NCBI RefSeq assembly: GCF_024701375.2
Contig: NZ_CP113910.1
Coordinates: 1,054,001 to 1,118,000, forward strand
Direction: 5' to 3'
DNA from: Streptomyces sp. KMM 9044
GTDB taxonomy: Bacteria > Actinomycetota > Actinomycetes > Streptomycetales > Streptomycetaceae
DNA: 64,000 bases
Positions 16,106 through 28,600 of the stretch are shown piece by piece. The translations under genes were made by a program, and so were the position numbers. Below the pieces are notes generated by a model that was given only the letters and a program-made list of their open reading frames with translations, was not told the DNA's origin and made no database searches. Each line of letters opens with the position of its first letter. Position 1 is the stretch's first letter.

Positions 16106-17328
16106 CCGTTCACGCTCCCACATCTCACATTCTCTTCGTGAACGGGGGCGGAGCCACTCGCCAGACCTCCCCACGTGTCCGCCGTCGGCCGCAGGTCCTC
16201 CACATCCGGCTTCACGTACCAGCGCTTCGTGGTCCGGACGTCGGCGTGGCCTGCCCACCGGGCGAGGAGATGGTCCGGGACTCCGTGGTTCGCCAGGTAC
16301 GTCAGGCAGCTCGCACGGGCGTCGTACAGACGAACCCGACGCAGCCCGCTGCGGTCCATGACCTTGTAGGCCAGTTCACGCAGTTGCCGCCCGTTGAGCG
16401 CTCTTCCCCGAGCGTCCACGAGGACGTAGCCGCTGTCTTCGTACCCCTGCCCCGCCGCCGTCTTTTCGGCTGCCTGAGCAGCCCGGAACGCGGTCAAAGC
16501 AGCCGCAACAGGAGCCGGTAGCGGAAGCTGCCGCTCACCGGCGAGCGACTTGGCGTCCTTCTCCACCACGATGTCGTTCCCCATGACCGTCCGGGTGTTG
16601 GTGATGGACACCGTGGCTTCGCCCAGGTCGACGTCCGCCCAGCGCATGCCACAGATTTCCGCCGGCCGAAGACCCATCAGAGCCTGGAGGAACGGTGCCT
16701 GCAGGCGGTCACCTGCGATCGCGCGGACAAAGGCGCGTACCTCCGCGACGCTCCACGGCGGCACAGCCTCCCTGGCCCTGCGCTCTGCCTTCCGTGCCCT
16801 ACGGGGAATGGTCACCTCACGAGCGACGTTCACCTGGAGCAAGCCTTGTGTCACTGCCCGGTCAAGCGCCTCCTTCAGCCGGGCCAGCGACATCTGGACC
16901 GAGGTCGCCCCCAGGCCGGTGCCCGGCTTCCCTCCCCGCCCACGCCCCTCCCGGAGCGCCCATCGCATCCATGTCCCGACATGGTCCTCGGTGAGGTCCT
17001 GGAGCCGGATGCGCCCGAGCCTTCCGCGGACGCGGGCCAAGGTCATGGTGTAGCTGTAGGCAGTGCTCTCTTCCAGGTCCTCTGCCTTCATAGACAGCCA
17101 CTGATCGAGCCACTCGCCCACCGTGACCTGACTGAGTGGTGCCCGCGCCGCCTCGTAGCGACGATGCACGATGCTCGCGTACTCCGCCTTCGCCTCCCTC
17201 AGCGTGCCGAAGGTACGCGTCACCTGCTTGCGCTTCCCCGTGACCGGATCGGGGCCTACATCGACCACAAACCGGTACCGGACCCTGCCCTTGCTATCCG
17301 GAACGAGCTTTTTAATGGGGTCGGACAG
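16102..17328 (-). CDS. int: Tyrosine recombinase, pSAM2-type integrase
   Basis: A site-specific integrase. The SAM-like core-binding domain spans about residues 45-150 and the catalytic domain follows: Arg in LMGLRPAEICGMRW, Lys region SLAGERQLPLP, box II RLYDARASC, then LARWAGHADVRTTKRWY with the nucleophilic Tyr. In box II the usual histidine positions read Tyr and Ala, so activity is uncertain. The N-terminus typical of this family (DPIKK, RVRYRFVVDVG) is present upstream of the first GTG (17268), but only a CTG at about 17328 is available, so the start codon may be lost. A short tail (ENVRCGSVNG) runs into the hydrolase stub. No xis/rep genes or tRNA target are nearby. Confidence 0.8.
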   Translation of the reverse strand: MSDPIKKLVPDSKGRVRYRFVVDVGPDPVTGKRKQVTRTFGTLREAKAEYASIVHRRYEAARAPLSQVTVGEWLDQWLSMKAEDLEESTAYSYTMTLARVRGRLGRIRLQDLTEDHVGTWMRWALREGRGRGGKPGTGLGATSVQMSLARLKEALDRAVTQGLLQVNVAREVTIPRRARKAERRAREAVPPWSVAEVRAFVRAIAGDRLQAPFLQALMGLRPAEICGMRWADVDLGEATVSITNTRTVMGNDIVVEKDAKSLAGERQLPLPAPVAAALTAFRAAQAAEKTAAGQGYEDSGYVLVDARGRALNGRQLRELAYKVMDRSGLRRVRLYDARASCLTYLANHGVPDHLLARWAGHADVRTTKRWYVKPDVEDLRPTADTWGGLASGSAPVHEENVRCGSVNG

Positions 17329-17423
17329 GACTACTCACTCTCCTAGAGGGTCTCGGCTCCTCTTGGCCCACACGGATCTAACGCCGAGCCCAGTGAACAT
17401 GAACTCCCTCAAGGGTCGCCATC

Positions 17424-17448
17424 ATCGCCGGTTTGGCCAACCGGCGAT
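17424..17448. repeat. Perfect 10-bp inverted repeat
   Basis: Arms ATCGCCGGTT and AACCGGCGAT with a 5-nt TGGCC loop, in the ~320-bp gap between the integrase and the PucR pseudogene. It could be an intergenic terminator or a recombinase/accessory binding site. There is no T-run. The rest of 17329-17647 shows nothing recognisable. Confidence 0.6.
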
Positions 17449-17647
17449 CAACATCTATGTTCCGCTCGACACGCCCAGGCCATGGCCAGCAGCACCGCTC
17501 CTCGCACTCGCGTCGTTCGCACATGCGCTGTTGGCGCCTCTGAGTCTTTCAATCCAGCGTTCGCAGTCCTGTCCACCACTACCCTGCTCGCTCACCCGGC
17601 ACTTCACTGGTCCGGGAAACCCGGACACAACTACCCAGAATGTGAGC

Positions 17648-18619
17648 TCAGCTCGGTTTGGGCGCCACGATGTCAGGCGCGATGTCCAGCACCAGGAGCG
17701 CCGCCGCCACATGGGGCGGGTTGCCCTCCACCTTGACGGCCGAGAGCTCGTTGGCGCGCGAGACCCGGCGCTCGACGGTGTTCCGGTGCGCGTAGAGGTT
17801 GGCTGCCGCTCGGGTGGTGTTGAAGCCGCACTGCACGTAGGTGAGGAGTGCCTGCCGTAGTGCTGTGTCGGCTTCGACCAACGGTCCGAGAGTGTTGATG
17901 ACAAACCGGCGTGCGCCGGCACGCTCCTTCGTTAGCGCGTCGATCAGCTCGACGTCGGCGTAGGCGGTGAAGCGCCGGTCGGATCCAAGCCGGACGACCA
18001 GCGCCTGCGCAGCGAGGGCGTCCTAGTGGCTGGATCTGAATCCTTCGAGTCCGCATCCGGGTCTTCCCACCGCCGCACGGACCCCGTCAGCCATCGCCAG
18101 GACCTTCTCCACATGGTGAAGGTCCGGGACATCCGTCCCCGAGAGCCAGATCCACCGCGACGTGGCACTGGCACGTGCGACCAGAGTGCTGCGACCCGCG
18201 GCAGCGGAGCGTGCGGCCGGGATCGCCCCGTCCAGAGCATCCACCTGTCCAGGATCATCGACCCACAACACGAGACCCACGTGCCACCGCGCCATCCGGT
18301 AGCGCAGGCGCCCCTCCGCAAAGTCCTCCGCCATCGGCGCCCCGCTGGCGATCAGCTGGATCAATCCGATCGCCTCAGCATCCGCCTTGCCCATCGCAGC
18401 GGCCAGACCGGCCTCGCGCAGGGCCGAGACCGAGTCGAGGGCGTACTGCACCAACGACTTCGCCGACACGTCCAAGACTCCCACGAGCAGGTCAGGATCG
18501 GCGCAGTGCGCCACGCATTCCTCCAGCCATCGCCGCCAGCCGATCCCCAGTGCCACGCGCCAGGCACCCGCGAAGTCGGGTGCGATGCCACGGGAGACGA
18601 GATCGTGGATGTACGCCAT
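17648..18619 (-). pseudogene. PucR/CdaR-family regulator, amber-interrupted
   Basis: A transcription regulator ending in the PucR-type HTH_30 domain (LLTYVQCGFNTTRAAANLYAHRNTVERRV). The upstream half has the usual GGDEF-related middle domain (RYRMARWHVGLVLWV, VRAAVGRPGCGLEGFRSSH). At 18023-18025 the frame has TAG where the family expects Glu (SHxDALAAQ); both halves are otherwise in the same frame, so this is a single nonsense change and not a frameshift. The protein would begin at 18619, short of the normal N-terminus, so the 5' end also seems lost, perhaps by the rearrangement next to the IS5-type element. Confidence 0.75.
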
Positions 18620-18757
18620 GGTCCTCGGACCCCACGGCCCCGCCGCACAGGTTAAAAATCAAGCTAGACGGCAAGCGGCGAGCTCGGCGGCCCAGCCGAG
18701 CCAGGCCGCTCGCTCCCCTCGCCGCTGCAGTGGTCGGTGAAGTCGAACAGGGCTTAC

Positions 18758-19634
18758 TGGCTCTAACAAAAGCGGCTGATCATGAGGCTGTCGGCCTCTC
18801 TGCTCGTATGTGTGGGTATGGGAAACCGTCAGTCGCGGCCGTGGATCGTGTCGGATGAACTGTGGTCGCTGATCGAGCCGTTGCTGCCGAAACCGGGTCC
18901 GAAGAAGGTCGAGGGCCGGCCGCGGGTGCCGGACCGGCAGGCGCTGTGCGGGATCCTCTTCGTCCTGCACACTGGCATCCAGTGGGAGTACCTGCCCCAA
19001 GAGCTCGGCTTCGGCTCGGGCATGACCTGCTGGCGACGCCTGGCGGCCTGGAACGAGGCCGGCGTCTGGGACCAATTCCACCAGCTGCTGCTGAACGAGC
19101 TGCGGTCGAAGAACCAGCTGGACTGGGAACGGGCGGTGATCGACTCCTCGCACGTGCGGGCCGCCCGACGGGGCCCAACAGCGGGCCCAGCCCGGTCGAC
19201 CGCGCACGTCCGGGCAGCAAGCACCACCTCGACGGACAGGGCATCCCGCTCGCGGTGACCCTGACCGGCGAAAACCGCAACGACGTCACCCAACTCGAGC
19301 CGCTGCTCGACAAGATTCCCGCCGTCGCGGGCCAGGTCGGCAGACCCCGCCGTCGCCCCGACGCACTGCTGGCCGACCGCGGCTACGACCACGACAAGTA
19401 CCGCCGCCTGCTCTGGCAGCGCGGGATCCGCCCCGTGATCGCGAGACGGGGCGAGCCGCACGGCACCGGCCTGGGCGTCTTCCGCTACGTCGTCGAGCGC
19501 ACGATCGCCTGGCTGTACGGCTTCCGCCGCCTGCGCATCCGCTGGGAACGACGCGACGACATCCACGAGGCCTTCCTCGGCCTCGCCGTCTGCCTGATCA
19601 CCCACCGCCACGTTCGACGCCTTTGTTAGGACCT
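18758..19634. mobile_element. IS5-family element abutting the NRPS-1 stop codon
   Basis: An ~877-bp element with imperfect terminal repeats: left GGCTCTAACAAAAGCG and right (inverted) GGTCCTAACAAAGGCG. CTTAC occurs on both flanks (18753-18757 and 19635-19639) and is the likely target duplication. The right copy contains the reverse complement of the NRPS-1 stop codon TAA. The element separates the NRPS cluster from the integrase region. Confidence 0.75.
18818..19629 (+). CDS. IS5-family transposase in two frames
   Basis: First part: from the ATG at 18818 with the DUF4096-type N-terminus (WIVSDELWSLIEPLLPK, ALCGILFVLHTGIQWEYLP) and the first acidic block VIDSSHVRAA. Second part: from about 19174 with GSKHHLDGQGIPLAV, LLADRGYDHDKYRR and VVERTIAWLYGFRRL. 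They lie one frame apart at a GGGG run (19170-19173); one more G joins them into a 270-aa enzyme. IS427-type IS5 elements can use two overlapping frames, so this may be natural, but it fits the pattern of shortened G/C runs elsewhere in the window. Confidence 0.75.
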
Positions 19635-19635
19635 C

Positions 19636-22600
19636 TTACGAATCCTCCCTCTGCTCCCTCATCCGCCGCAGGGCAGGCCTGGCTTTCGGCGGACTCGTCT
19701 GATCGGCGAGGCAGCTTGAGAGTGCGGCCGGTGTCGGCGCCGTGAAGACCATGCGGATTGGCAGTTCCACACCGAGCACCGCACGCACCCGGCTGACCAG
19801 CCGAGTTGCCAGCAGCGAATGCCCGCCCAGGGCGAAGAAGTCGTCGTCCACCCCGACCACCGGCAGGCCCAGCACCCGGGCGAAGGCCTCACAAAGGATC
19901 CTCTCCTGCTCCGTGGCCGGCTCCCGGCCCGTCCCCGCCAGCGCTGCGAAGTCCGGGTCCGGCAGCGCCACGCGGTCCAGCTTGCCGCTGATCGTCAGCG
20001 GCAGCGCGTCGAGCAGCACGACCGCCTGGGGGACCATGTAATGCGGCAGACGCTGCGCCACGTGGTCCACGACCGATCGACGCAGCGCGCCGCCGTCGGC
20101 GTCCTCACCGTCCGCCGGGACGGCGTAGACGACCAGCCGCGCGTCACCCACGGCATCCGCACGTACGGTCACCGCGGCCTGAGCCAGGGCGGGATGCCCG
20201 GTCAGTACGGAAGCGATCTCCTCGGGCTCCACCCGGAAGCCACGGATCTTCACCTGCGTGTCCGCCCGCCCCGCGAACTCCAGTCGGCCGTCAGCGGTCC
20301 ACCGAACCCGGTCGCCCGTCCGGTACATCCTGTCCCCGGCCCCGGCATACGGGCACGCAACGAACCGCTCGGCTGTCAGACCCGCGCGTCCCACGTACCC
20401 CCGGGCGAGGTTGGAGCCCGTGACGTACAGGTCTCCCACCACCCCGGCCGGCACTGGGGCAAGGCCTTCGTCCAGGACGAACGCCCGGACGCCCGGAAGC
20501 GGACCTCCGATGTCAGGGGCGTCTCCCCCGGCCAGCGGCCGGGACATCGTCGCGCACACGGTCGTCTCCGTCGGCCCGTACGCGTTGATCAGCCGCCGGC
20601 CCGGGGCCCAGCGCTCCGCCAGCCGGCCGCCGAGCGCCTCACCGGCCGACACCAGCGTGGTCACCGAAGGCAGGTCCTCGGGTGACAGCTCCGCCAGCAC
20701 TGCCGGCGGCAGGGTCACATGCGTCACGCCGTGCCGGGCCAGAACCCGGGCCAGACCGGGTCCCGGCAGCAGTTCCTCCGCTCCGGCCACGACCAGGCAC
20801 GCGCCGGACGACAACGCCACCACCACGTCCGAGACGGCGGCGTCGAAGCTCAGCGACGCGAACTGCAGGAGGCGGCTGGAGCGCTCCACCGCAAACCGGT
20901 CTACCTGCGCGGCGGCCAGGCCCGCCAGTCCGGCGTGCGACACCGCCACGCCCTTAGGCCGTCCCGTCGAACCGGACGTATAGATCACGTACGCCAGCTG
21001 GCCGGGCACGCCGGTCACGCCGGGCGCGGTCACCGGCGCCGCGTCGAGAGCGGCCGACACCTCCGATGCGTCCAGGTTGAGCACCGGCAGCGCCGGTACG
21101 GGCAGGTGACGCGTCAGGTCGCTCTCCCCGACGATGACGCCTGCTCCGCTGTCCGTGAGCATGAACGCCAGCCGCTCGGCCGGGTACTCCGGGTCCAGTG
21201 GCAGATACGCCGCGCCGGCCTTCCATACGGCCAGGATTGCGGTGATGGCCGCGACACCCCTCGGCAGGCAGAGCGCCACGACGGACTCCGTCCCGACCCC
21301 GTACTTCCTCAGGTGGTGCGCAAGGCGATTGGCCTTCGTGTCGAGTTCCGCGTACGACACCTCGGTCTCGCCGGCCACAACAGCGACCGCGTCAGGAGTC
21401 CTGGCCGCCTGCGCCTCGAACAACTCCGTCGCGGTCCGGGCCGCCACCGGCTCGTCCGTATCGTCGTTCCACTCGGTGAGAACCCGCTGCAACTCGTTCG
21501 CCGGCAGGACCTCCACCGCCGAGAGGCGCGTGCTGGTCGCCGTTTCCAACGCAGTCACCACGTTGTCCACACAGGTGTGCAGCATGGAACAGACGGCCGC
21601 GGCGTCCACGGGGGCCACCGCGTCGACGGTCAGCATGAATCCTGAGTCGACGTCATCCACCGCGACGGCCACGGGATAGTTGGTGCGTTCCCGGGTGAGC
21701 AGCGTGCTGATTCCTTCAAGCACGGTGCCACTGCCATGCTCCTGCGCCTCAGGGGCGGCCTGATGATGCCGGTAGTTGAAGATCGATGTGAAGAGCGGGC
21801 TGCCCCCCGGCACCCTGCTGGCCCGCTGCGCCAACGCCAGCGGCGCGTGCTCGTGCACCAGCAGCTCCGCCAACTGGTCCCGTAGACCGAACAGGGCCTC
21901 AGGCACCGTCGACGACCCCACCCGGACGCGCACCGGCAGTGTGTTGATGAAGGGACCCTGCACACGATCGGCTCCGGATCCGGCGTTCATCCGCCCGAAC
22001 AGCACGGTGCCGAACACCACGTCGTGCCGGCCGCTGACCGCCGCGAGGACACGGGCCCAGGCCAGGTGGAACACGGTGGCCGGACTCACCCCGAGCGACC
22101 GCGCCGTCCCGCGTACCCGGTTCGCCAGCTCTTCCTTCACAGACAGCCGCGTGCGGTTCGCGTCCCTGCCGTCGCCGTGCACGTCGACTAGCCCGTACGG
22201 GGCCGTGGTCTCGTCGAGGTCGCCGAGCAGCTCCGCGAAGTAACGCTCGTGCTCCACGCGGGTCACGCCCAGACGCGCCTGTGCGACGAAGGTGCGGAAC
22301 GGAAGTGCAGCAGGGAGCGCGTCGCCCCCGCCAGAGAGAAAGGCACCGAGCTCGCGCAGCAGGGCTTCCTGACTCGTGTGGTCCCGGACCATCTGATGGA
22401 TACGGACCAGACACACCCACCGGTCGCCTCCCCGGTCGGCGGCGACGTGCGCCCGGATCAACGGAGCGCTGCGCAGATCCATCCAGCCGCCGGCATGCGC
22501 CAGCAACTGCCCTACGACATCGGGCCCGTCCCGGTCCGCAGTGAACTCCTCGACGGGCAGCTCCACGTCACGCAGCACCACCTGGACGGGCTCGCCGAGC

Positions 22601-25600
22601 CCCTCCCACAGGATTGCGGTGCGGTAGATGTCGTGCCGGTCCACCACTCTCTGAAGCGCTGCGAGAAGCGCGTGCAGCCGCTCGCGTGAATCGAGTTCGA
22701 GCACGATGGGCAGTACGTAGACGTCACCGGCGTCCTGATTAGCCATCAGGTGGTGGAAGAACAGGCCTTCCTGGAGGGGGGCGAGGGGGTAGATGTCGGC
22801 GATGTTGGCTGCGCCGCCGTCGACGGCCGCGACGATCCGCTCGACCTCCTCAACCGCCAGGTCGACCAGGGGAAGCATGTCCGGGGTGATCCGCTCGGCA
22901 CCGTCCGGGATCCGGTTCTCCGGCACCTCGACCGCATCCGGCCCGGCCGCCTGCGCCAGACCCGCCGGCGTCGGCGTCTGGAACAACGCCCGCACCGACA
23001 CCGACACACCCCGGCCCCGCAGCAGCTCCACCAGCGACACCGCCAGCAGCGAATGCCCGCCGAGGGTGAAGAAGTCGTCGTCGACACCGACCCGCTCGAC
23101 GCCCAGGACCTGGGCGAAGGCCTGGCACAGGATCTCCTCCTGCACCGTTGCCGGCCCACGACCGGAACCGCTCGTGCCCGCCGCCGCGGCGTAGTCCGGG
23201 GCCGGCAGAGCAGCACGGTCGAGCTTGCCGTTACCCGTCAGCGGCAACGCCTCGAGCACCAGCACCGCCGACGGCACCATATGCTCCGGCAGCCGGGCAG
23301 CAGCGAACGACCGCACCGAATCAGCAAACGCCGCATACTCGACGTCCTCGTCATCAGCCACCACGTAGGCCACCAGGCGTACTTCGCCCGGTGCGTCCTC
23401 CCGCGCGAGCACTGCCGCCTGCCCGACCCCCGGGTGCGCGGCCAGCACCGCCTGCACCTCACCCGGCTCGATCCGGAACCCCCGCACCTTCACCTGATCA
23501 TCAGCACGCCCCGCGAACACCAGACGGCCATCGACCGTCCAGCGGGCGCGGTCCCCCGTCCGGTACATCCGCTCACCACCAGACCCGTACGGGCAGGCCA
23601 CGAAACGCTCCCCGGTCAGGCCCGGCCGGCCCACATACCCCCGCGCCAACTGCGCACCCGCCACATACAGCTCCCCGACCACACCCACCGGCACCGGCGC
23701 CAGATACTCGTCAAGGACGTAGAAGCGGGTGTTCGCCACCGGCCGGCCCACCGGAACCACCCCGGCCGCCACATCCCCCGCCGACAACTCGGTCGTGGCG
23801 ACACCGATGGTCGTCTCCGTCGGACCATAGTGGTTGAACACCCTCCCACCACCAGCGGCCAGCAGATCACCCACCAGGGCGGGGGGTGCGGATTCGCCTC
23901 CCAGGACCAGTGATCCCACCGACTCGAAGACCGGCGCACCCAAAGCGGCCACGTGCGAGGGCACCGCCTTCACACCCTCGATCCCATGGTCGGCCACATA
24001 CCCCCGCACCAACGCCGGGTCCGTCACCGTGTCCTCGGCGAGGAAGTGCAGGACGCCCCCGCACACCAGAGCCGCGAAGATCGTGGTGTTGCCCAGATCG
24101 GTCGCCTGTCCCTGCAGCACCGCGAACCCGCCACCGGGCCGGTCGAAGCCCACCCGGGCCGGAACCGAGCCCACATAGTTCGCCAGACCGCCCTGCGTGA
24201 CCGCCACACCCTTCGGACGGCCCGTCGAACCCGACGTATACACCACATACGCCACCTGCCCCGGATCGATCGACACCTCCGGCGCGGTGTCCTCCAGCCC
24301 GGCCAGCTGCATCCCCACCAGCGCCCCGTCGACCGCCACCAGACGATGCCGCCCCGCCGGAAGATCCTCCAGAATCTCCTCCGTCGTCAACGTCAGCACC
24401 GCACGACTGTCCGCGAGCATGAACGCGATCCGCTCCGCCGGATGCCCCGCATCCACCGGCAGATACCCCGCCCCCGCCTTCCACACCGCCAGCATCCCCA
24501 CCAACGTCTCCACCCCACGCGGCAGACACAGCCCCACCACCGACTCCGCACCCACCCCCTGCACCAACAGGAAACGAGCCAACCGATTCGCCCGAGCATC
24601 CAACGCCGCATAAGAGAGCTCCGCCCCCTCACACACCACTGCGATCGCGTCCGGAGCACGCACCACCTGCGCCTCGAACAACCCCAACACCGACTCCCCA
24701 CCAAGCAAGGCAGACGTGTCGTTCCAGTCCACCAACAGCCGGCGCCGCTCAATCGGATCGAGCACCTCCACCGCCGACAGACTACGGTCGGGATCCGTCA
24801 CCAGCCGGTCCAGGACCGCGACCCAACGGTCGGCCACCGTCCGCGCGGTCCCGGGGTCGAAGAGGTCGGTCGCGACCGTGACCGCACCCCGGACGCCGGC
24901 CGGAGCGCCGTCGCTGTCGTACGTCTCACCGACCATCACGTCCAGGTCGAACTTCGCTGCCGGACGATCGGTCGAGAGCAGTTCAACCTCGAGGCCGGGC
25001 AGCGCCACGGTCGCTTCCGCAGTGTTGTGCATCGTGAGGACGACTTGGAAAAGAGGGTGCCGCGCCATGGAACGAGTCGGAGCGAGCTCCTCCACCAGCC
25101 GCTCGAACGGCACGTCCTGATGCGCGTACGCCCCCAGACTCGACTCACGTACTCGGCCCAGCAATTCATGGAACGTCGGATCCCCGGACAAGTCCGTCCG
25201 CATCACCAGGGTGTTGACGAAGCAGCCGACCAGGTCGTCCAGTGCCTCGTCCGTACGGCCCGCGATCGCCGAACCAATCGGGATGTCCGTCCCCGCACCC
25301 AACCGGGACAACGTCACCGCAAGCGCCGCCTGCAGCACCATGAACACCGTCACACCTTCAGCGCGGGCTGCCTCCAGCATCCGCCCATGCAGCTCTGCCG
25401 GCATCTCGAACTCGGCCGAATACCCTCGGTGCGTTGCGACCGCAGGGCGAGGTCGGTCGAACGGAAGACCCAACTCCTCCGGCACACCCTCCAGCGCGTC
25501 GCGCCAGTACGCGACCTGCCGCGACATCAGGCTTGCTTCGTCGTCCTCGCCCCCCAGGAGCTCCCGCTGCCACAGGGTGTAGTCCGCGTACTGCACCGGC

Positions 25601-28600
25601 AGCGCACTCCATTCCGGAGCCCGTCCCTCAAGCCGTGCCTCGTACGCCTGCGACACATCACGCGCCAAGGGCGCAGTCGACCATCCGTCACCCGCGATGT
25701 GATGCACGACCAAGGCCAGCACGTGCGCATCGGGACCGAGCTCGAACAGCCATGCCTTGACCGGGACTTCATAGGCGAGATCGAAGGCGTACGCAGAGAT
25801 CCCAGCCAGCGTGTCAGGCAGTTCCGTGTCAGTGATTCGGTCGGTCGGCAGGTCCCAGCCGATCTCGTCCACGTCAAGGACATACTGGTACGGTTCGCCG
25901 TCCGCCACCTGGAACACCGTGCGCAGCGACTCGTGGCGCGCCATCACGTCCCGCAGCGCGGCGGACAGTGCCTGCCGGTCCAGCGGGCCGTCGAGCCTCA
26001 GTGCCACAGGGCTGTTGTAGGTCTGGCTCGGGCCCTCCAACTGGCCGATGAACCACAGGCGGCGCTGCCCGTACGAGAGCGGCACCCGTTCCGGACGCTC
26101 CCGCGCCACCAGTGCCGCGCGCGCCTGGTCCGCTTCTGCGAGCAGTGCAGCGAGGCCCGCCACCGTCGGTGCCTCGAAGAGCTCCCGGATCCCCACCTCC
26201 ACACCGAGCAGCGCCCGCATCCGGCTCACCAGCCGTACGGCCAGCAGTGAGTGCCCGCCGAGGGTGAAGAAGTCGTCGTCGACACCGACCCGCTCGACGC
26301 CCAGGACCTGGGCGAAGGCCTGGCACAGGATCTCCTCCTGCACCGACACCGGCCCACGGCCGGAACCGCTCGTGCCCGCCGCCGCGGCGTAGTCCGGGGC
26401 CGGCAGAGCAGCACGGTCGAGCTTGCCGTTACCCGTCAGCGGCAACGCCTCGAGCACCAGCACCGCCGACGGCACCATATGCTCCGGCAGCCGGGCAGCA
26501 GCGAACGACCGCACCGAATCAGCAAACGCCGCATACTCGACGTCCTCGTCATCAGCCACCACGTAGGCCACCAGGCGTACTTCGCCCGGTGCGTCCTCCC
26601 GCGCGAGCACTGCCGCCTGCCCGACCCCCGGGTGCGCGGCCAGCACCGCCTGCACCTCACCCGGCTCGATCCGGAACCCCCGCACCTTCACCTGATCATC
26701 AGCACGCCCCGCGAACACCAGACGGCCATCGACCGTCCAGCGGGCGCGGTCCCCCGTCCGGTACATCCGCTCACCACCAGACCCGTACGGGCAGGCCACG
26801 AAACGCTCCCCGGTCAGGCCCGGCCGGCCCACATACCCCCGCGCCAACTGCGCACCCGCCACATACAGCTCCCCGACCACACCCACCGGCACCGGCGCCA
26901 GATACTCGTCAAGGACGTAGAAGCGGGTGTTCGCCACCGGCCGGCCCACCGGAACCACCCCGGCCGCCACATCCCCCACCGACAACTCGGTCGTGGCGAC
27001 ACCGATGGTCGTCTCCGTCGGACCATAGTGGTTGAACACCCTCCCACCACCAGCGGCCAGCAGACCACCCACCAGAGCCGGGGAAGCCGACTCACCACCC
27101 AGCACCAGCGACCCCACCGACTCGAAGACCGGCGCACCCAAAGCGGCCACGTGCGAGGGCACCGCCTTCACACCCTCGATCCCATGGTCGGCCACATACC
27201 CCCGCACCAACGCCGGGTCCGTCACCATGTCCTCGGCAAGGAAGTGCAGGACGCCCCCGCACACCAGAGCCGCGAAGATCGTGGTGTTGCCCAGATCGGT
27301 CGCCTGTCCCTGCAGCACCGCGAACCCGCCACCGGGCCGGTCGAAGCCCACCCGGGCCGGAACCGAGCCCACATAGTTCGCCAGACCGCCCTGCGTGACC
27401 GCCACACCCTTCGGACGGCCCGTCGAACCCGACGTATACACCACATACGCCACCTGCCCCGGATCGATCGACACCTCCGGCGCGGTGTCCTCCAGCCCGG
27501 CCAGCTGCATCCCCACCAGCGCCCCGTCGACCGCCACCAGACGATGCCGCCCCGCCGGAAGATCCTCCAGAATCTCCTCCGTCGTCAACGTCAGCACCGC
27601 ACGACTGTCCGCGAGCATGAACGCGATCCGCTCCGCCGGATGCCCCGCATCCACCGGCAGATACCCCGCCCCCGCCTTCCACACCGCCAGCATCCCCACC
27701 AACGTCTCCACCCCACGCGGCAGACACAGCCCCACCACCGACTCCGCACCCACCCCTGCACCAACAGGAAACGAGCCAACCGATTCGCCCGAGCATCCAA
27801 CGCCGCATAAGAGAGCTCCGCCCCCTCACACACCACTGCGATCGCGTCCGGAGCACGCACCACCTGCGCCTCGAACAACCCCAACACCGACTCCCCACCA
27901 ACGGAGACAGACGTGTCGTTCCAGCCGTCCAGAACCTCAACCCGCTCCGCCGGAGACAGCACCTCCACCGCGCCGACCCGCATCGCCGGGTCCGCCACCA
28001 CCGCGGACAGCACCTGAATGAACCGCTGTGCCATCCGCTCTGCCGCATCCGCTTCGAACAGATCGGCGGCCACGGTCACCGCACCCCGCACCCCGGCCGG
28101 TGCGCCCTGCGCGTCGTGCTCCTCCGCGACCATGACATCCAGGTCGAACTTCGCGGAGGGCTTGCCGAGGAACAGGGGCGTGGACCGGATGCCGGGCAGT
28201 GTCAGCGTCGCCGCATCAAGCTCCCACCCGGATGAGGCGTTCAGCTTGGTGAGGACCACCTGGAACAGCGGATGCCGGGCCAGCGAGCGTTCCGGGGCCA
28301 GCTCCTCCACCAGCCGCTCGAACGGCACATCCTGATGCGCATACGCCCCCAGCCCCGTCTCCCGCACCCGCTCCAACACCTGAGCGAACGACGGATCACC
28401 CGACAGGTCCGTCCGCATCACCAGTGTGTTGACGAAGCAGCCGACCAGATCGTCCAGCACCTCGTCCGTACGGCCCGCGATCGCCGAACCAATCGGGACG
28501 TCCGTCCCCGCACCCAGCCGGGACAGCGTCACCGCAAGCGCCGCCTGCAGCACCATGAACACCGTCACACCGTGTTCACGCGCCACCTCACGCAGCCGCA

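Noticed and set aside
16000..17650. tRNA gene as integration site next to the integrase
   Set aside because: No cloverleaf or T-loop sequence could be found on either strand in the integrase neighbourhood.
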